Below, one piece after another: positions 1-10,578 of a DNA stretch of 64,000 bases. The notes beneath the pieces were generated by a model, which ran no database searches, was not told where the DNA came from, and was given only the letters and a program-made list of their open reading frames with translations. Position 1 is the stretch's first letter, and each line of letters starts with the position of its first letter. Source of the stretch: Massospora cicadina (Eukaryota; Entomophthoromycota; Entomophthoromycetes; Entomophthorales; Entomophthoraceae); assembly GCA_022478985.1 (NCBI GenBank), contig JAKSZP010008010.1, forward strand, positions 117,499 through 181,498. The letters are read 5' to 3'. The position numbers and the translations under genes are program-made.

Positions 1-1973
1 GTGGCTAATGTATGTCAGTCCACAGCCTCTGGGGCACCTGTATTTTTGGACCAACAAAAGGCCTATGATAGAGTAAACTGGGAATACCTCAGAGCCTGCC
101 TCCATCAATTCCGCCTACCCCCCGCTTCATAAACTGGGTAATGCTGCTCACGGAATATGCGACAATGGCAGTGCGTGGCCCAGGCTTCCTAACAGAAGTA
201 GTCCGCCCTCAAAGGGGCTTGCGACAAGGGGACCCCCTCAGCCCACTCTTATACAACTTCAGCCTTGACCCACTACTGCGAAATGTGAATGCCCAACTCA
301 CTGGGGTCCATGTGCCAGGCCAAACCCCAGTCAAGATGATGGCATTTGCAGATGATTGCGTGGTGGGGGTGTCTAATAACAAAGATGCACGCGCGCTTGA
401 AGCCCTCATCCAGGAATATTCCCAGGTAAGCAACGTGGCACTGAACGCCTCCAAAACCGAAATCATCCTTCTTGGTCGGTTTCAGAACTGCTGGGCCCCA
501 GCAATTAGTTCCCAACCCAGCCCATCTGCTCGCCCACGTCCACGCCTTAATAACTCAACACACACTGCTCCACTGGTGCTCCCCTTCATGCCACGTCCTA
601 CCATGGGACTGGTGCACCATCTGGGCGTGTGGATGGAGGCAGGCGGATATGCATCAGCAGTAATGGAGTGCCGTATACTGGACAACGTGATGAAGCGAAT
701 CGCCTCTCTCAGAGCCCACCCTACTACCCTCACTGCAGGGTTGTTCTTGCCAACTCTAGGCTCCTATCCAAAGTCTGGTTCGGAGCCCACGCCATCCCCT
801 TCTCCCCAAGCTTCTTCAAATCCCTGTATGCTTTGCTGCAAGGATGGCTTTGGTCAGGCCGCCCTCCACCAGTACGGCTAGAGGTCATGTTTGTCCCCCA
901 TCATCAAGGTGGCATGGGCCTGCTTAACTTCAAAGCCCATGCTGCCAAGATTTTGGGCACCTGGATCGCGGCCGTCACCGCTCCTACACTCCCATCCCAA
1001 CACTGGTCCCGCGCAGCCCGCTCCAACTTCTCCCGCGCCTTGGGCCTCAATAATCCATCGAACCCCCACTCCCTGATGAAATACCTGGCTTCACACACAT
1101 TGGCCACAGGTCCTCACGGGACTAAAACCCACTACAAACGAATCCTACTCTCCATGCGAAGCGCAGAGTGGAGAATTCATATATGCAGACACACAGCCTG
1201 AAGAGGCCGCCCCTCTCCTCAGTTCACACAAGAGGTACAGGGGCTACCCATCCATGATGGCGTGACCCCTTTTGGCCCCATGTCCTATCCAGGGTGGACT
1301 ACCTGGACATGATGGACATCCCTTATTCCACTGAGACCCAAAAGACTATCTGGAAATACGCACACCATCCTCTGTTGCAGCCTCAAGTCCGCTCCCATGT
1401 GTGGCGCTGCCTGAGACGGGTGTATCATACAGCTGAGCACTCTAACGCTTTACACTCATCCTGTGTCATGTGTGGCTAGTATGGAACGCTGATCCACCGC
1501 CTGGAGAAGTGCCCCACCTCTAAAGTGATATGGCGTGAAGTTCAACGTCTTCTGGGTCAGGATAAATGCATCCCTTCAGTCTGTCAAGAGATATGTTTGC
1601 TTCATCAATGGCCTCCCCCTTCCACCCTCCCTCCGTACTCTGGTGGTTGCAATCGCCATGTGGACTATCCACACGATTGTCTTGGATGCCATAGCTGGCT
1701 CCATCCCCACCCTCCCAGAAGCTATCCACAGATTCTGGTCTCATTTGGTGGACCACTTTTTAAGTGTGGATGTTTGGATACCTCCCACCGCGTCGCCAAC
1801 AGCTGATATCCTCCTGGTTCCAGTCTGGTTCATCAAATCAGACACCTTCCTCCACACGTGCTCAATAGTGGCTATGGCCCCTTCACATGTTCCCTCCCCC
1901 TCCCCATAAGTGGCGTTCCCGCTGGCAACAAGAGATTGCATCGCTTCTCTGGGGTGCCTCCACTGGTACTTAG
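1..1973 (+). pseudogene. LINE ORF2 C-terminal part: reverse transcriptase and C-terminal zinc knuckle, broken
   Basis: This is the reverse transcriptase that copies LINE RNA at the nicked target. The frame starts at base 1 (FLDQQKAYDRVNWEYL), shifts near 120, and continues from 141 with the GDPLSPLLYNFSLDPLL block and the catalytic FADD (AFADDCVVGV). It shifts again near 740 to a frame running to 1201, then continues from about 1294. The C-terminal CX2CX7HX4C motif (CVMCG..YGTLIHRLEKC) is interrupted by TAG at 1477-1479, where copies B and C read CAG. A further shift lies near 1560. The end at TAG 1971-1973 follows a conserved SLLWGA segment. At least three frameshifts and one stop make it non-functional as written. 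Confidence 0.88.
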
Positions 1974-2050
1974 TTTGTCTTTCCTGAGTCATATTCAGAA
2001 GTGTCCATCCCATGGTCGGCCTTCCCCACAATAAATTTAAATTTAAAAAA
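1..2050 (+). mobile_element. LINE copy A, 3' part (APE-type non-LTR retrotransposon)
   Basis: This is the 3' portion of the LINE family that is also present as copies B (15734-20995) and C (56143-61422). It enters the window mid reverse transcriptase and runs to a 3' end with CCCACAATAAATTTAAAT followed by an A-rich tail near 2030-2050. The same ACAATAAA-like terminus closes the other two copies on the opposite strand. The 5' part lies outside the window, so its length and target-site duplication cannot be judged. Confidence 0.9.
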
Positions 2051-4410
2051 TGAGGAGTAGGGCGATCTCTCTGAGAAGTGTGGCCACTGACGCTGATCCT
2101 CCATTCTGTGCTCCTCATATTAAGAATTATCTGTTAAAAGTGGAAAGTGGTCCCATAATTTATAATAGTTATTTATTCTTTGTTATATTATGTTGAATAT
2201 TATTAGAATTAGCTGACTGGTAGACAAAATGTGCTATACAATAATGATTATAATAGTAAAAAATTTTCAAAAAAAGAATATAAAGTGAACAATGATAATT
2301 AATTCATCTTAAGTCTTTGTTCTTATAAAAATATGGTAAAAGATAGACTAAAAAGGGTTATATTAAGTATCTAAAACAAAGCAGTAGATAACTGGTAATA
2401 TTTATAATTTTTGATAGCTTACCTCTTTTAAAAGCTTTGTTTAGTCAATAAATTGTTAAGTTAATTTCTAACAAAATTTACCATAGCTTATTAGGTAGTA
2501 ATTGTAATTCAGAAAGGCTTAAAACTAAAACATGTATCTCTGCTCATGTCAGATATAACATATCAAGAATTAAACTTCATTTTATTGGATATCTATATAA
2601 GTGATAAAATAAATGGAGTAAAAATTACTAAGAGGATCCTAAAAAGGAATAGTCTACTTTAGGGGTGTGGGTATAAGAGATAAAAAAGGCACACCTTTTT
2701 ACAAAGTTATGAGGGAAGTATAAGCATCATTTAGTTGAGTTATATTCAATAAGGAGTATATTCTTCATATACATAGATTATAATTAAGGTTTATGTAGAG
2801 GCACATAAGAACCCAGTGTTAAGGGATTTACAAAAGACATATTCTAAAGGTAAAAAAGGACTAATAATGAAAACATGGTGTAAATTTATGAAAGCTGATA
2901 AATCAGCTAGACAAAATTACAAGGCTTTAGAAAAATGAACATGATATATAAGTTGCATATAATATGCTATATTTTTCTATAGAAAAGTTTTCAAGCTTTC
3001 TATTTGCCTCATCAGCAATAGACATAACCTATAAAATTAATACCAAGGTCATTAATATATTATAAGTTTATAAAAAAGAAAAGATTATGCATGATCTTTA
3101 ATCTGAAAATGCATATACTCCAGAAATAAAAAAATTAATGTAGTGTTTTTCCTTAAAGCTTAGCTTGCTAATGCTAATCTTTGTAACCCAAAAAATAAGA
3201 CTGCTGCTATGACTAACCACAAATAATTTCATTTTTTTGCTAAAGCTGATCAATCAAATTATAAATGAAAACTGTTATTCTATGATGAGACATATGGTTA
3301 TATCTAATGGAAACAGTGTATCATTCTTTTCTTTTCATTATGAAAAAACAAAGATAATTTAAATAAGTTTCTAATTAGAGCAGGTATCTTCATTACTAGT
3401 GCCTTAACACAAATTGTGTGTGATACCAAGGGCTTTTATACTGTGAGGAGATGTTTTAAGTTATAAAAAGGACCTGGCATTTTACTGCTATAGTATGTTT
3501 AAGCTGTAAATCCAGATGAAGAATAGGGATTATATGAACTCTCATCCAAGGCAAGCTTTAGTACCATTGATATAGACAAAGTAGGGATAGGGACTGTTGG
3601 GAATTGTTATTGATCAACCATATGTCATTGACATAAAAAAAGCTCTAATAGTACATAAATCTCAAACCTTCCCAGCTGCATCTCTCATGAATACAAATAA
3701 TACATAAACTACATGCCACACTGACTGCATCTTTTTGTAGATTGATTCCCATTGATACACGAACAGAAATTCCAATAATATTGCCATAGCTAAAATCAAA
3801 AATATAATAGATTACATTGCCACACCGCCTGCATCAATTAGAGGTTGATCTTATCAATCTGCTGTTATACGTCCCACTAACATTAACTAAGCTAAAATTA
3901 TTATAAATGTCATTGTTGCACCACTTGAATTCTTCAACAAATTAAATTTTATTATCAAATTTTCTGCTGAACATTTGCTGCCCCATTTACTCAGTTCCAT
4001 TAGACTATTTTCATTATAACTACTTATGCATTCCGCTGTAAATATTTCCACTGTCCAATAACCGCTTCTACCTTAAGGAATCTGCACACAATTAATTTTA
4101 TATCAATCCCAACTTATTAAACACCATGCCCATGAGGTGGGTTCAAAAGCCTATCAGCAGGCTATCAATGGGGTATCCCAGAAATTTCAGGCGCCGCTGA
4201 GAAAGCCAATAATTTTAGAAGTATATTTTATATCACAAAGTGCATATATCAGGGAGTCACATAACGGAAAAGGGGACAAGCTATTGTGATGACAAATCAA
4301 CAAAAAAAACCAGATCTATGAGGTATTATACAACTCCTAGATGAAGGGGAAGCTTTCTATTAATATGACAAATCTCCTATACTTGTAGTACTAAATGATA
4401 CTATAGTGAG
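2051..4410. other. AT-rich stretch without recognisable genes
   Basis: Both strands are dense in stop codons and I recognise no domain, RNA gene or long repeat. Short lines near 3660-4000 (runs such as CCACACTGACTGCATC and CCACACCGCCTGCATC) are weakly repetitive. It is most likely eroded transposon or intergenic DNA. Confidence 0.5.
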
Positions 4411-4996
4411 TGTTAGGAGACGGGGAATAAAATCCAACCAACCCTATGTTGCATCAAAGCCCCAAAGTGCCTGGTGGGTTACCAGCCTCAAAAGGGCAAA
4501 AGAACCTAAAATAAGACAAATTGAGTATATGAGAAACGATATTTTATTAGGATAATGACTTGCAGTATTCTTAGTACTTGAAGGATAAAAATAAGCTTGG
4601 AGAGAGAGTTCAGAATTAGTATAAGGTAGATAAGTAAGTTTCTAAGCGATAGATAGCAATTGAATGCCTATCTTAGTGAAGGCTCTCATCTTTGGTTACC
4701 AACAACATAATAATTATTTCATAAATTAGATACTATTAAGTTAAAATGATTGATTTTCCTCGGTTTTTGTCGCCAGTAATTATAATACACAGATCATTAT
4801 TGGGATCTAACCTGATAGTCTTAAAACAGTTGATTTATCAAAAAATAATGATTGCTATCAAGGATGATCCCTGATCCTTTAAATTAGCTCAACTCAATCT
4901 AAAGAGGAGCACAATTTTGGCATTCAATAGTAGTTTAATATTAATGTGTGCGGCCCCAAGTTATAGGTTTCATCCAGAAGAGAACTGATCCTGACA
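4411..4996. repeat. Left long direct repeat (putative LTR) of the 4411-6718 element
   Basis: It aligns collinearly with 6108-6718. Shared landmarks are a TGGGTTANCAGCC segment, AACCTAAAATAAGA, GAGAAACGATA, TTTCTAAG-GATAGA, ATTGCTATCA-GGATGATNCCTGAT and GAGGAGCACAAT. It begins TGTTAGGAGACGGGG and ends CTGACA. Confidence 0.7.
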
Positions 4997-5079
4997 GAAC
5001 CCCCTCCAAGCCTCAGCTAGGAATCAAGAGTAAAGACGTCTTCATTTGATTAGGAAGAGTGGGGTATATCAAAATCTTC

Positions 5080-5467
5080 AGGCATAGTTTGGTATGAACA
5101 AAAGAAGCATTTAAGATTCTGGTGCCCATAGTTTTTGTAAAAACATAGAGATATCCAGACGTAGCAAGGGTTGTATGAGCCAAAGGTAGATGGCGCGGAT
5201 ACAACCATGAGATCTGGTAGAAGGTATTCTTTGGCATCAATTGGAAGTAAGAAAAGAGGCGTCTTCATCCGCAAAGAAAGAGAGAGGGTTTTCTGATTCT
5301 TTATTCATAGTTTGGTTGAGAAAAAGAAGAAATTAAGATTCTTTTGCCCATAGCTTTGTAAAGGCAAGGTTAAAGCCAAATGTAACAGGGTTCATATGAG
5401 ACAAAGGTAGATGGCGCGGATATAACAAAAAGATTTGATGAGCAAGATCTTCTGCATCAGTCACTGG
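5080..5467. repeat. Imperfect tandem duplication of about 165 bp inside the 4411-6718 element
   Basis: Unit 1 (about 5080-5245) and unit 2 (about 5306-5467) share CATAGTTTGGT, TTAAGATTC, TGCCCATAG, AAAGGTAGATGGCGCGGATA and a closing TGCATCA-like segment in the same order. The spacer is about 60 bp. Neither unit carries a convincing protein, and the minus-strand frames across it look incidental. Confidence 0.75.
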
Positions 5468-6107
5468 TAGGAGTATAAGCATCAAATGGCAACTGAATTC
5501 CTGGCCTATTTAAATCATTAGCATTTATTTTGGCGGTGTGTTTTGTTTATCCTTTGCATCAAGTCTCTGGTAGCCCTTAAATTAGATCATCCCAATTTTA
5601 ATGAGGAGCACGGGGTTAAATAATTCATGTGAAACTTTTTGACTTTTCTTCGGCATTAGTCACCAGATGATCATAATATAAAGACTATTAGGGATTTTCC
5701 CAGAAAACTTAACTTAAACTTTAAAGTTATTGAGATAAAAATAAGATATTAGTAATATTATTATTTAAAAAGTCCCTGTTAAGCAGGTTGTACCAGCGGG
5801 TGACAACCCTCTAACTGGAGATAACAGGATCAGAACAGCCAGTAAACTCTACAGGTCCTACTCAGGGATTTCAGGCGTACTTGGAATCTTAAAGCGACTT
5901 ACACTGTCAGTGCCTAATCTGAGGTCTTATCCCCTTGGTTCATCCTTAGATTTATCGCGTGGCAGTGGGTTTAGAGTCCCAGGGCAGTTCATCTTGGACA
6001 TGACCACTTGGCAGCGGGTGCAGAGGCTAGGGCATTATTGTTTTTCTTTCCTGGGTTGTATTTAACATGAGGGAGCTCATGGGGAACCTGGCAAGGAGCA
6101 CTACTTT

Positions 6108-6718
6108 TGTCATGACGCAGGGGTAAGATACTATCACCCCTATGTTGTAATAGTGAACCGAAGCTCCCAGTGGGTTAGCAGCCCCATAGGGCAAAAAAAC
6201 CTAAAATAAGAGTTTTTAAAGTATAAGAGAAACGATAATTTTTTAGTATAAAGCCTCAAGTATTTATATATTTGAAGGCTAAAAGTGAGATTGAGTAGAG
6301 TATTCAAGATAAGTAGAAGGTAGATAAGCAGAGGGTAGATAAGTAGAAGGTAGATAAGTAGGTTTCTAAGAGATAGACAACTATTTGAATGCCTAGCTTA
6401 GTGAAAAATCTCAGATTTAGTTGCTGATAACATAATATTTAATTATAAATAGAATATAATAAATCTAAGGTTTGATTATCCTCAGCTTTAGCCGCATGTA
6501 ATCATGATACATGAACAGCTTTTGGGATCAAATACCAATAGTCTCAGAACAGTTAATTTCATTGAAATAATAATAATTGCTATCAGGGATGATTCCTGAT
6601 ACTTCAAATTAGCTCAACTCAATTTAATGAGGAGCACAATCTGGCATTCATAGTAGTTAAATATTAATAAGTCAAAATACCAAGTTAGGCTTTACTTAGA
6701 AGAGGTAAAATCTTGACA
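6108..6718. repeat. Right long direct repeat (putative LTR) of the 4411-6718 element
   Basis: This is the partner of 4411-4996 and ends TTGACA. It is about 25 bp longer, largely because of an internal 15-bp tandem expansion at 6308-6361 that the left copy lacks. Confidence 0.7.
6308..6361. repeat. 15-bp tandem repeat, about 3.6 units
   Basis: GATAAGTAGAAGGTA-type units run head to tail, with one variant unit (GATAAGCAGAGGGTA). The matching place in the left repeat (near 4620) has a single unit, so the expansion postdates the duplication of the parent repeat. Confidence 0.85.
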
Positions 6719-8324
6719 ATAAGGCTGGTGATAATATACTAATAAAAACTAAAAACATGTCCTATTAACAAGCTTACTTTGAAGCTTTAAGTCTCTATAC
6801 AGTTATACCTATTTGAGTGCTTTATTTATCTGTGCATATCTTGCCCTGCTGAAATTCCAAATGCAAAAGGGTATTCTTATAATTGAGTTTAAGTTGAAGT
6901 GATTAAATTTAGTATCATCTACTATTAGTTACGTGTGCATCAGTTTGATGTATTGGAAAAGATGATTTTTGTGTGGGAACAATTCCACTAGTCAAAAGAG
7001 ATAGTGGCGGCCTAGAAAGTGATAATTGTTACGCTTGATTTAGCTCAAGTACCTTATTTTTACATTGTCAACAGACTTATGTTCAATTAGAGTCATATTG
7101 ATCATACGGCGGAACAGGTAGGTACCTACATAAGAAAAATCCGCTTGAGATTCTGATTGAATTCCACCTGGTATTGACCTATGGGGAGATACATGCGTTG
7201 CATGGGGTCAACTCACTGATGGAGCATTAGGCTGAGCTGCAGTGGAAACCCAGCATCTTTTTCCCAGCGAAGTTTCATCTGTATTTGCTCATAATATGCC
7301 AAGGTCAGGAGTGACGTCTTGGGATTTCAGGGTGGTTGACTACACCTAACAATATACTAGAACTAGGCATATCTCAATTTTAATTTAGAGATTATATTTG
7401 AGCCATTTAGCGTTTTTTGGGAAAGGTAATAGATAGAATTCAAACTTAGTTTAGAATTAAATGAAGCTCAAAATAATAAAAGCAAACTGAGGAGCTAAAA
7501 TTATTAGGCTGAATAAGGCTTGCCATATATAGTCTATTCCCGCAGCGCTAGGCTGGGTCAAGAATTTAAACAACCAAAACTCACAAAAATTTGATATGTA
7601 TTATAAAACTTAAATGGGAAATCAGATTTTCAAACATATAAGTACTATATTTCCCTTATATAATAACACTAAAAATCATATACAAAATTAAACAATTTTT
7701 AAATCTCCTCTATATAGGAGATCCCTTTAGGGCTCCACAAAGGTGGGTATACCTTCTGGCTTGATTGCAATGGGTAACCAATAATGGTAATGAGAGCTAG
7801 GGAGAGCACTATTTGGAAATCTAGAGGTTATAGAAAACGTCAAATTTTCCCTGGAGGTTTTTGAGTGGCGCAAAAGGCTCAACTGTTAGGACCCAGTGTG
7901 CAAGGAAAAAGACCTGGCTTCCTTTATGGGTACGCCAAGACCCATAACGGCAGGCAAGGCCCACAAGTCACCGCTGGTTCAATGGATTATGGGGGAGCGT
8001 TAGATGGGGGTGTTGGAAAGGCACCAACCTAGGAGATTATGCCCATGTGTCATCTTTACTTTGTAAATTTCCTAAACTGAATATTTTAATAATTTAGTTT
8101 TTATCAAAAGTATATGGAAAGTAGGTAAAATAACCAAGCATCCTATCATTAGTAGGGTTCAGGGTCTTATGGTGGGATGGTGTGGGATGCTGCTAAGATG
8201 AACCACAGTAGCAAAATAAAATTTATTATTTAGAATCCTCCAAAATTACCATTTCAAATGTCAATTTTACTACATCTTTGCGGCCAACATTATATGCTAT
8301 TATTGGGACATTTCTCCCCTGATC
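6719..8324. other. AT-rich spacer with an old dispersed repeat
   Basis: No gene is recognisable. The segment 7195-7720 is diverged but collinear with 15035-15535, sharing ACTCACTGATGG-CATTAGGCT and an AAAATTATTAGGC-like block. From about 7860 to the chromovirus LTR I see no domain or RNA gene. Confidence 0.45.
7195..7720. repeat. Diverged dispersed repeat, copy 1
   Basis: Collinear islands match 15035-15535: an ACTCACTGATGG..CATTAGGCT island, a GACGTC island, a TATTAGGC-GGC-AGCC island and an ATATATAGGA island. It may be an LTR or internal part of an old element around chromovirus 1, but I could not define its ends. Confidence 0.45.
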
Positions 8325-8546
8325 TGTCATGTACACATAACATAATAGTGGGGATCAACCCCAAAGATAAGGTTGGGCGCCTGGAGGCCCAAAAGGTGAA
8401 GCTACAGGGCCTCCCAGACCTGAAGCACACCCTAGACCAGCGCTGGATAAGGGCAAAATATGCCCAGGTTGGTCCTAGTGGGGTGCCAAGTGCCCAGCCC
8501 CTGATGTCAGGCCAAGCGTTAAAACGAACTATCTACCAAATAAAAG

Positions 8547-8625
8547 TGGATGGTTTGGTTAGTCGAGGAACAGATTTGAAACCTGTTCCACCTATGAAAT
8601 AACGCGCCCAGGTCGAATCCAACTT
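8547..8625 (+). other. tRNA-Ser-like segment within the LTR (SINE-like head or Pol III-type boxes)
   Basis: An A-box-like TGGTTAGTCGAGG (8556-8568) lies 43 bp before a B-box-like GGTCGAATCC (8611-8620). Between them CAGA-TTTGAAA-CCTG (8571-8585) resembles the anticodon arm of tRNA-Ser(UGA), and ACGCG precedes the T arm as in many tRNA-Ser genes. The B box lacks one T and the arms pair imperfectly, so this is not a functional tRNA gene. The 3' LTR carries the same segment (about 13648-13726), so it was part of the LTR before this insertion. Confidence 0.45.
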
Positions 8626-8747
8626 CAGTTGATCACTCTAGTGAAGTCAGTTTTGGCCTATTCCACTAACTTGGATGGCAGTATTGCCCTATTGGTGAGT
8701 CGCTGCTTGGGCCCACTGTGGCATAACCCCAATTTCCCCATCAGAGC

Positions 8748-8790
8748 TTAAATATGTTTTCCACGACCAACATTCCTTGTTGGTTGACTT
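8748..8790 (+). promoter_or_regulatory. Probable TATA box and RNA start of chromovirus 1
   Basis: TTAAATA at 8748 is followed 31 bp later by GTTGGTTGACT (8779-8789). That is nearly the reverse complement of AGTGACCAAC just after the LTR (9179-9188), with one indel and one mismatch. This parallels the exact match in chromovirus 2 and suggests that R begins here. Confidence 0.5.
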
Positions 8791-9176
8791 CACCAATAAA
8801 CCTTTTTCCCCGTTTATGCTATTTTAAAATTTATATGATATTTAAAATGCTTATGTGCGCGAACCTCTTTGAGGAGGTCTCACTTTCCATTACCATTGCC
8901 ATTGCAAGTACCTTTCAGCTCTCCCCTCGTGCACCGTTTGTTTGCCCAGGTATTCTCCACTCTGGGTCACTTATCCCCCGTCGATATGTGTACTGCATCA
9001 TTTTTACTGGGGTTTTTCTTATAAAATTCACAATTTTATGCCTAAGCAGGTATTGCTCCAGCGCCCCCTGCTGGGCTCTAATAACTCTGGCACTAATGGC
9101 TAGTTCCCTGGCGTAGGCCTGGTGCACCAAGAACCACCACGCTGGGAACTGGAGAGTTATAGACACTCTCCTAACA

Positions 9177-9190
9177 TTAGTGACCAACCT
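9177..9190 (+). promoter_or_regulatory. Probable primer binding site (degraded self-priming type) of chromovirus 1
   Basis: The bases after the LTR read TTAGTGACCAACCT rather than a tRNA-type TGG sequence. Chromovirus 2 has a related AATTGACCAACC in the same place, where it exactly complements the presumed RNA start. Confidence 0.5.
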
Positions 9191-9485
9191 ATTTCTCTTA
9201 TGTGCACGAACTTTTTCCATAGTAGAACTTTTCCAAAGTGGAAACAGTTGCTGTCAGCTGTGGGCTCCAGCTGTTGTTAACTGCATTGCTGTTTCCTCTT
9301 TTTCCTGAAGTTTTGAGCATCTCGGCATTATTTTGGTTGCCTTCAACTGGAAAGTATCTACCCTTCATGTTTGTATCTGGTGGATTTGGACACTTCAATT
9401 TCTGAAAGTCATGATTCCCCAACTTTCCGCCAAATTAATTAAATTCCATTCTGAGAAATGAGTTTCCCTTCACCGGTACATTCAG

Positions 9486-9985
9486 ATGATGCCATCAGAA
9501 TTGGTGCATATGGGCCTGGTGGTGTTGGTCTTGGATAACATTGGGCATACCGTTGCAGATCAAAGGATAGGGTCATTCACGTCAGAAAACGCGTTTTATA
9601 ACAGAAACCCGGTATTTACCTCTGAACCATTTATTAGTTCATATGGCCTGGGTGAGGACCCTATTCTGGTATATCAAATTACCCCTGAGAACCTACGGTT
9701 GACCTCTACCATAATTAGGCGCACTCAGGAAGTGGAAAAGGCACTGTGTTTAAAATATAATCAAGTATATGCACCTGCAGAAGGCATGGTGGGGTATGTG
9801 GCCTCAGTATTAAGAGTGGCCAAATATCCCACCCCCTTTTTTGATTCCAAAAGCAATTCTGTTTGCATGCTTGATCCAAAAGATGAGATTCTTGGTGATG
9901 TGTTGTCATTGTCTTCCATAAATAAAGACCATTCCGGGTATTTTCTGTTGACTGCCACCCTCTCCTCTCCTTTAGGGAAGCTCGC
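9486..9985 (+). pseudogene. Open frame upstream of protease in chromovirus 1, function unknown
   Basis: About 165 codons are open up to the protease, where the frame shifts by one near 9980. The protein shows no capsid helices I recognise and no CX2CX4HX4C knuckle. The last part (SLSSINKDHSGYFLL) aligns with the stretch before the protease in chromovirus 2 (about 28320-28435), so it is probably the Gag-Pol junction. An alternative start at ATG 9458 (MSFPSPVHSDDAIRIGAYG) runs only to TAA after about 26 codons. The 9177-9485 leader contains no other gene. Confidence 0.5.
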
Positions 9986-10578
9986 CACTACTATTTGGTG
10001 GATAATGGCGCCTCTGAAAACTATATGGACCAGTACTTAGCTGACTACCTTAGACTGAGTTACTTTTCAGGTGGTGTGGTTAGAGGAGGGACGTCCCAAG
10101 GTATTCCCACTATGAAGATTATTGGGACAGTGGACTATCAGGTTGGCAAGTACCACTTGTCTGATCACTTCAGTGCGATCAAAAACCCCTGTTCCCTATC
10201 ATTTTGGGTGTGGAGTGGTGGCGAAAGTTTTACATTAGAACTAACCTGAAGGAGAATACCTTGTCCCTCACCATGAAGAATGGTCGCACATTTGTTGTGC
10301 CTTTATCAGAAAAAAACGCCCCAGACAAATTGCCCCATTGGCCCCACCGTCTCCCTTGTCGCCTTACCTCAATGCAGAAGCCCTCAGTGGAAATTACTAT
10401 ACCTTCATGCTTGGAGGGTTTGGAATCCTCTTTTGATGTAGCATCTGCCAACGCACTCCTTGAGCACTCTGAGTTTGATTGTGACTTCAAGCTCACGGTG
10501 GATCTGATGCATATCTCTTCCCCTAATTACCAATTGACTGTCCGGGAGGAGGAGGCGTTGGATGTGTGGGTAAAGTAA
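9960..10578 (+). pseudogene. Aspartic protease and linker of chromovirus 1
   Basis: This is the retropepsin-type processing protease of the polyprotein. The active-site block reads YYLVDNGASENYM near 9985-10025, where D-T-G would be expected, so the threonine is replaced by Asn. The domain ends with a GVEWWRKFYI block near 10205-10235, the usual hydrophobic Gly-rich close of gypsy proteases. A frame change lies between the two parts near 10200-10240. The following linker (to TAA 10576-10578) ends in SPNYQLTVREEEALDVWVK, which leads into reverse transcriptase. Confidence 0.75.

Larger units (their letters stand above)
4411..6718. mobile_element. Short LTR element without coding capacity (LARD/TRIM-like)
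   Basis: Two long direct repeats (4411-4996 and 6108-6718) begin with TGT and end with TGACA. They flank about 1.1 kb that has no convincing protein-coding frame. The flanking pentamers GTGAG (4406-4410) and ATAAG (6719-6723) match at 3 of 5 positions, and both differences are G-to-A. I see no TGG-type primer binding site after the first repeat. The reading as a non-autonomous LTR retrotransposon is inferred from repeat geometry. An alternative is two dispersed copies of one repeat that happen to lie close together. Confidence 0.55.
8325..9176 (+). repeat. 5' LTR of chromovirus 1
   Basis: Begins TGTCATGT-AC-ACATAACA and ends CTCCTAACA. It is about 852 bp long and matches 13428-14276 along its whole length with scattered changes. 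U3 has an open frame to 8602 and a tRNA-Ser-like stretch at 8547-8625. A TATA-like TTAAATA at 8748 precedes the presumed RNA start near 8779. Confidence 0.93.

Noticed and set aside
5013..5274. Minus-strand frames of about 75 codons in the 5-kb tandem duplication
   Set aside because: The second duplicated unit does not keep the frame, and no motif is present.
8547..8625. A functional tRNA-Ser gene
   Set aside because: The B box lacks a base, the anticodon stem has a mismatch, and no complete acceptor stem is seen. It is reported only as tRNA-like.
8754..9116. Open frame in R/U5 of chromovirus 1, also open in the 3' LTR (13855-14145)
   Set aside because: It spans the presumed RNA start and the LTR signals, is low in complexity (hydrophobic and Ser-rich), and has no counterpart in chromovirus 2. 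I treat it as incidental.
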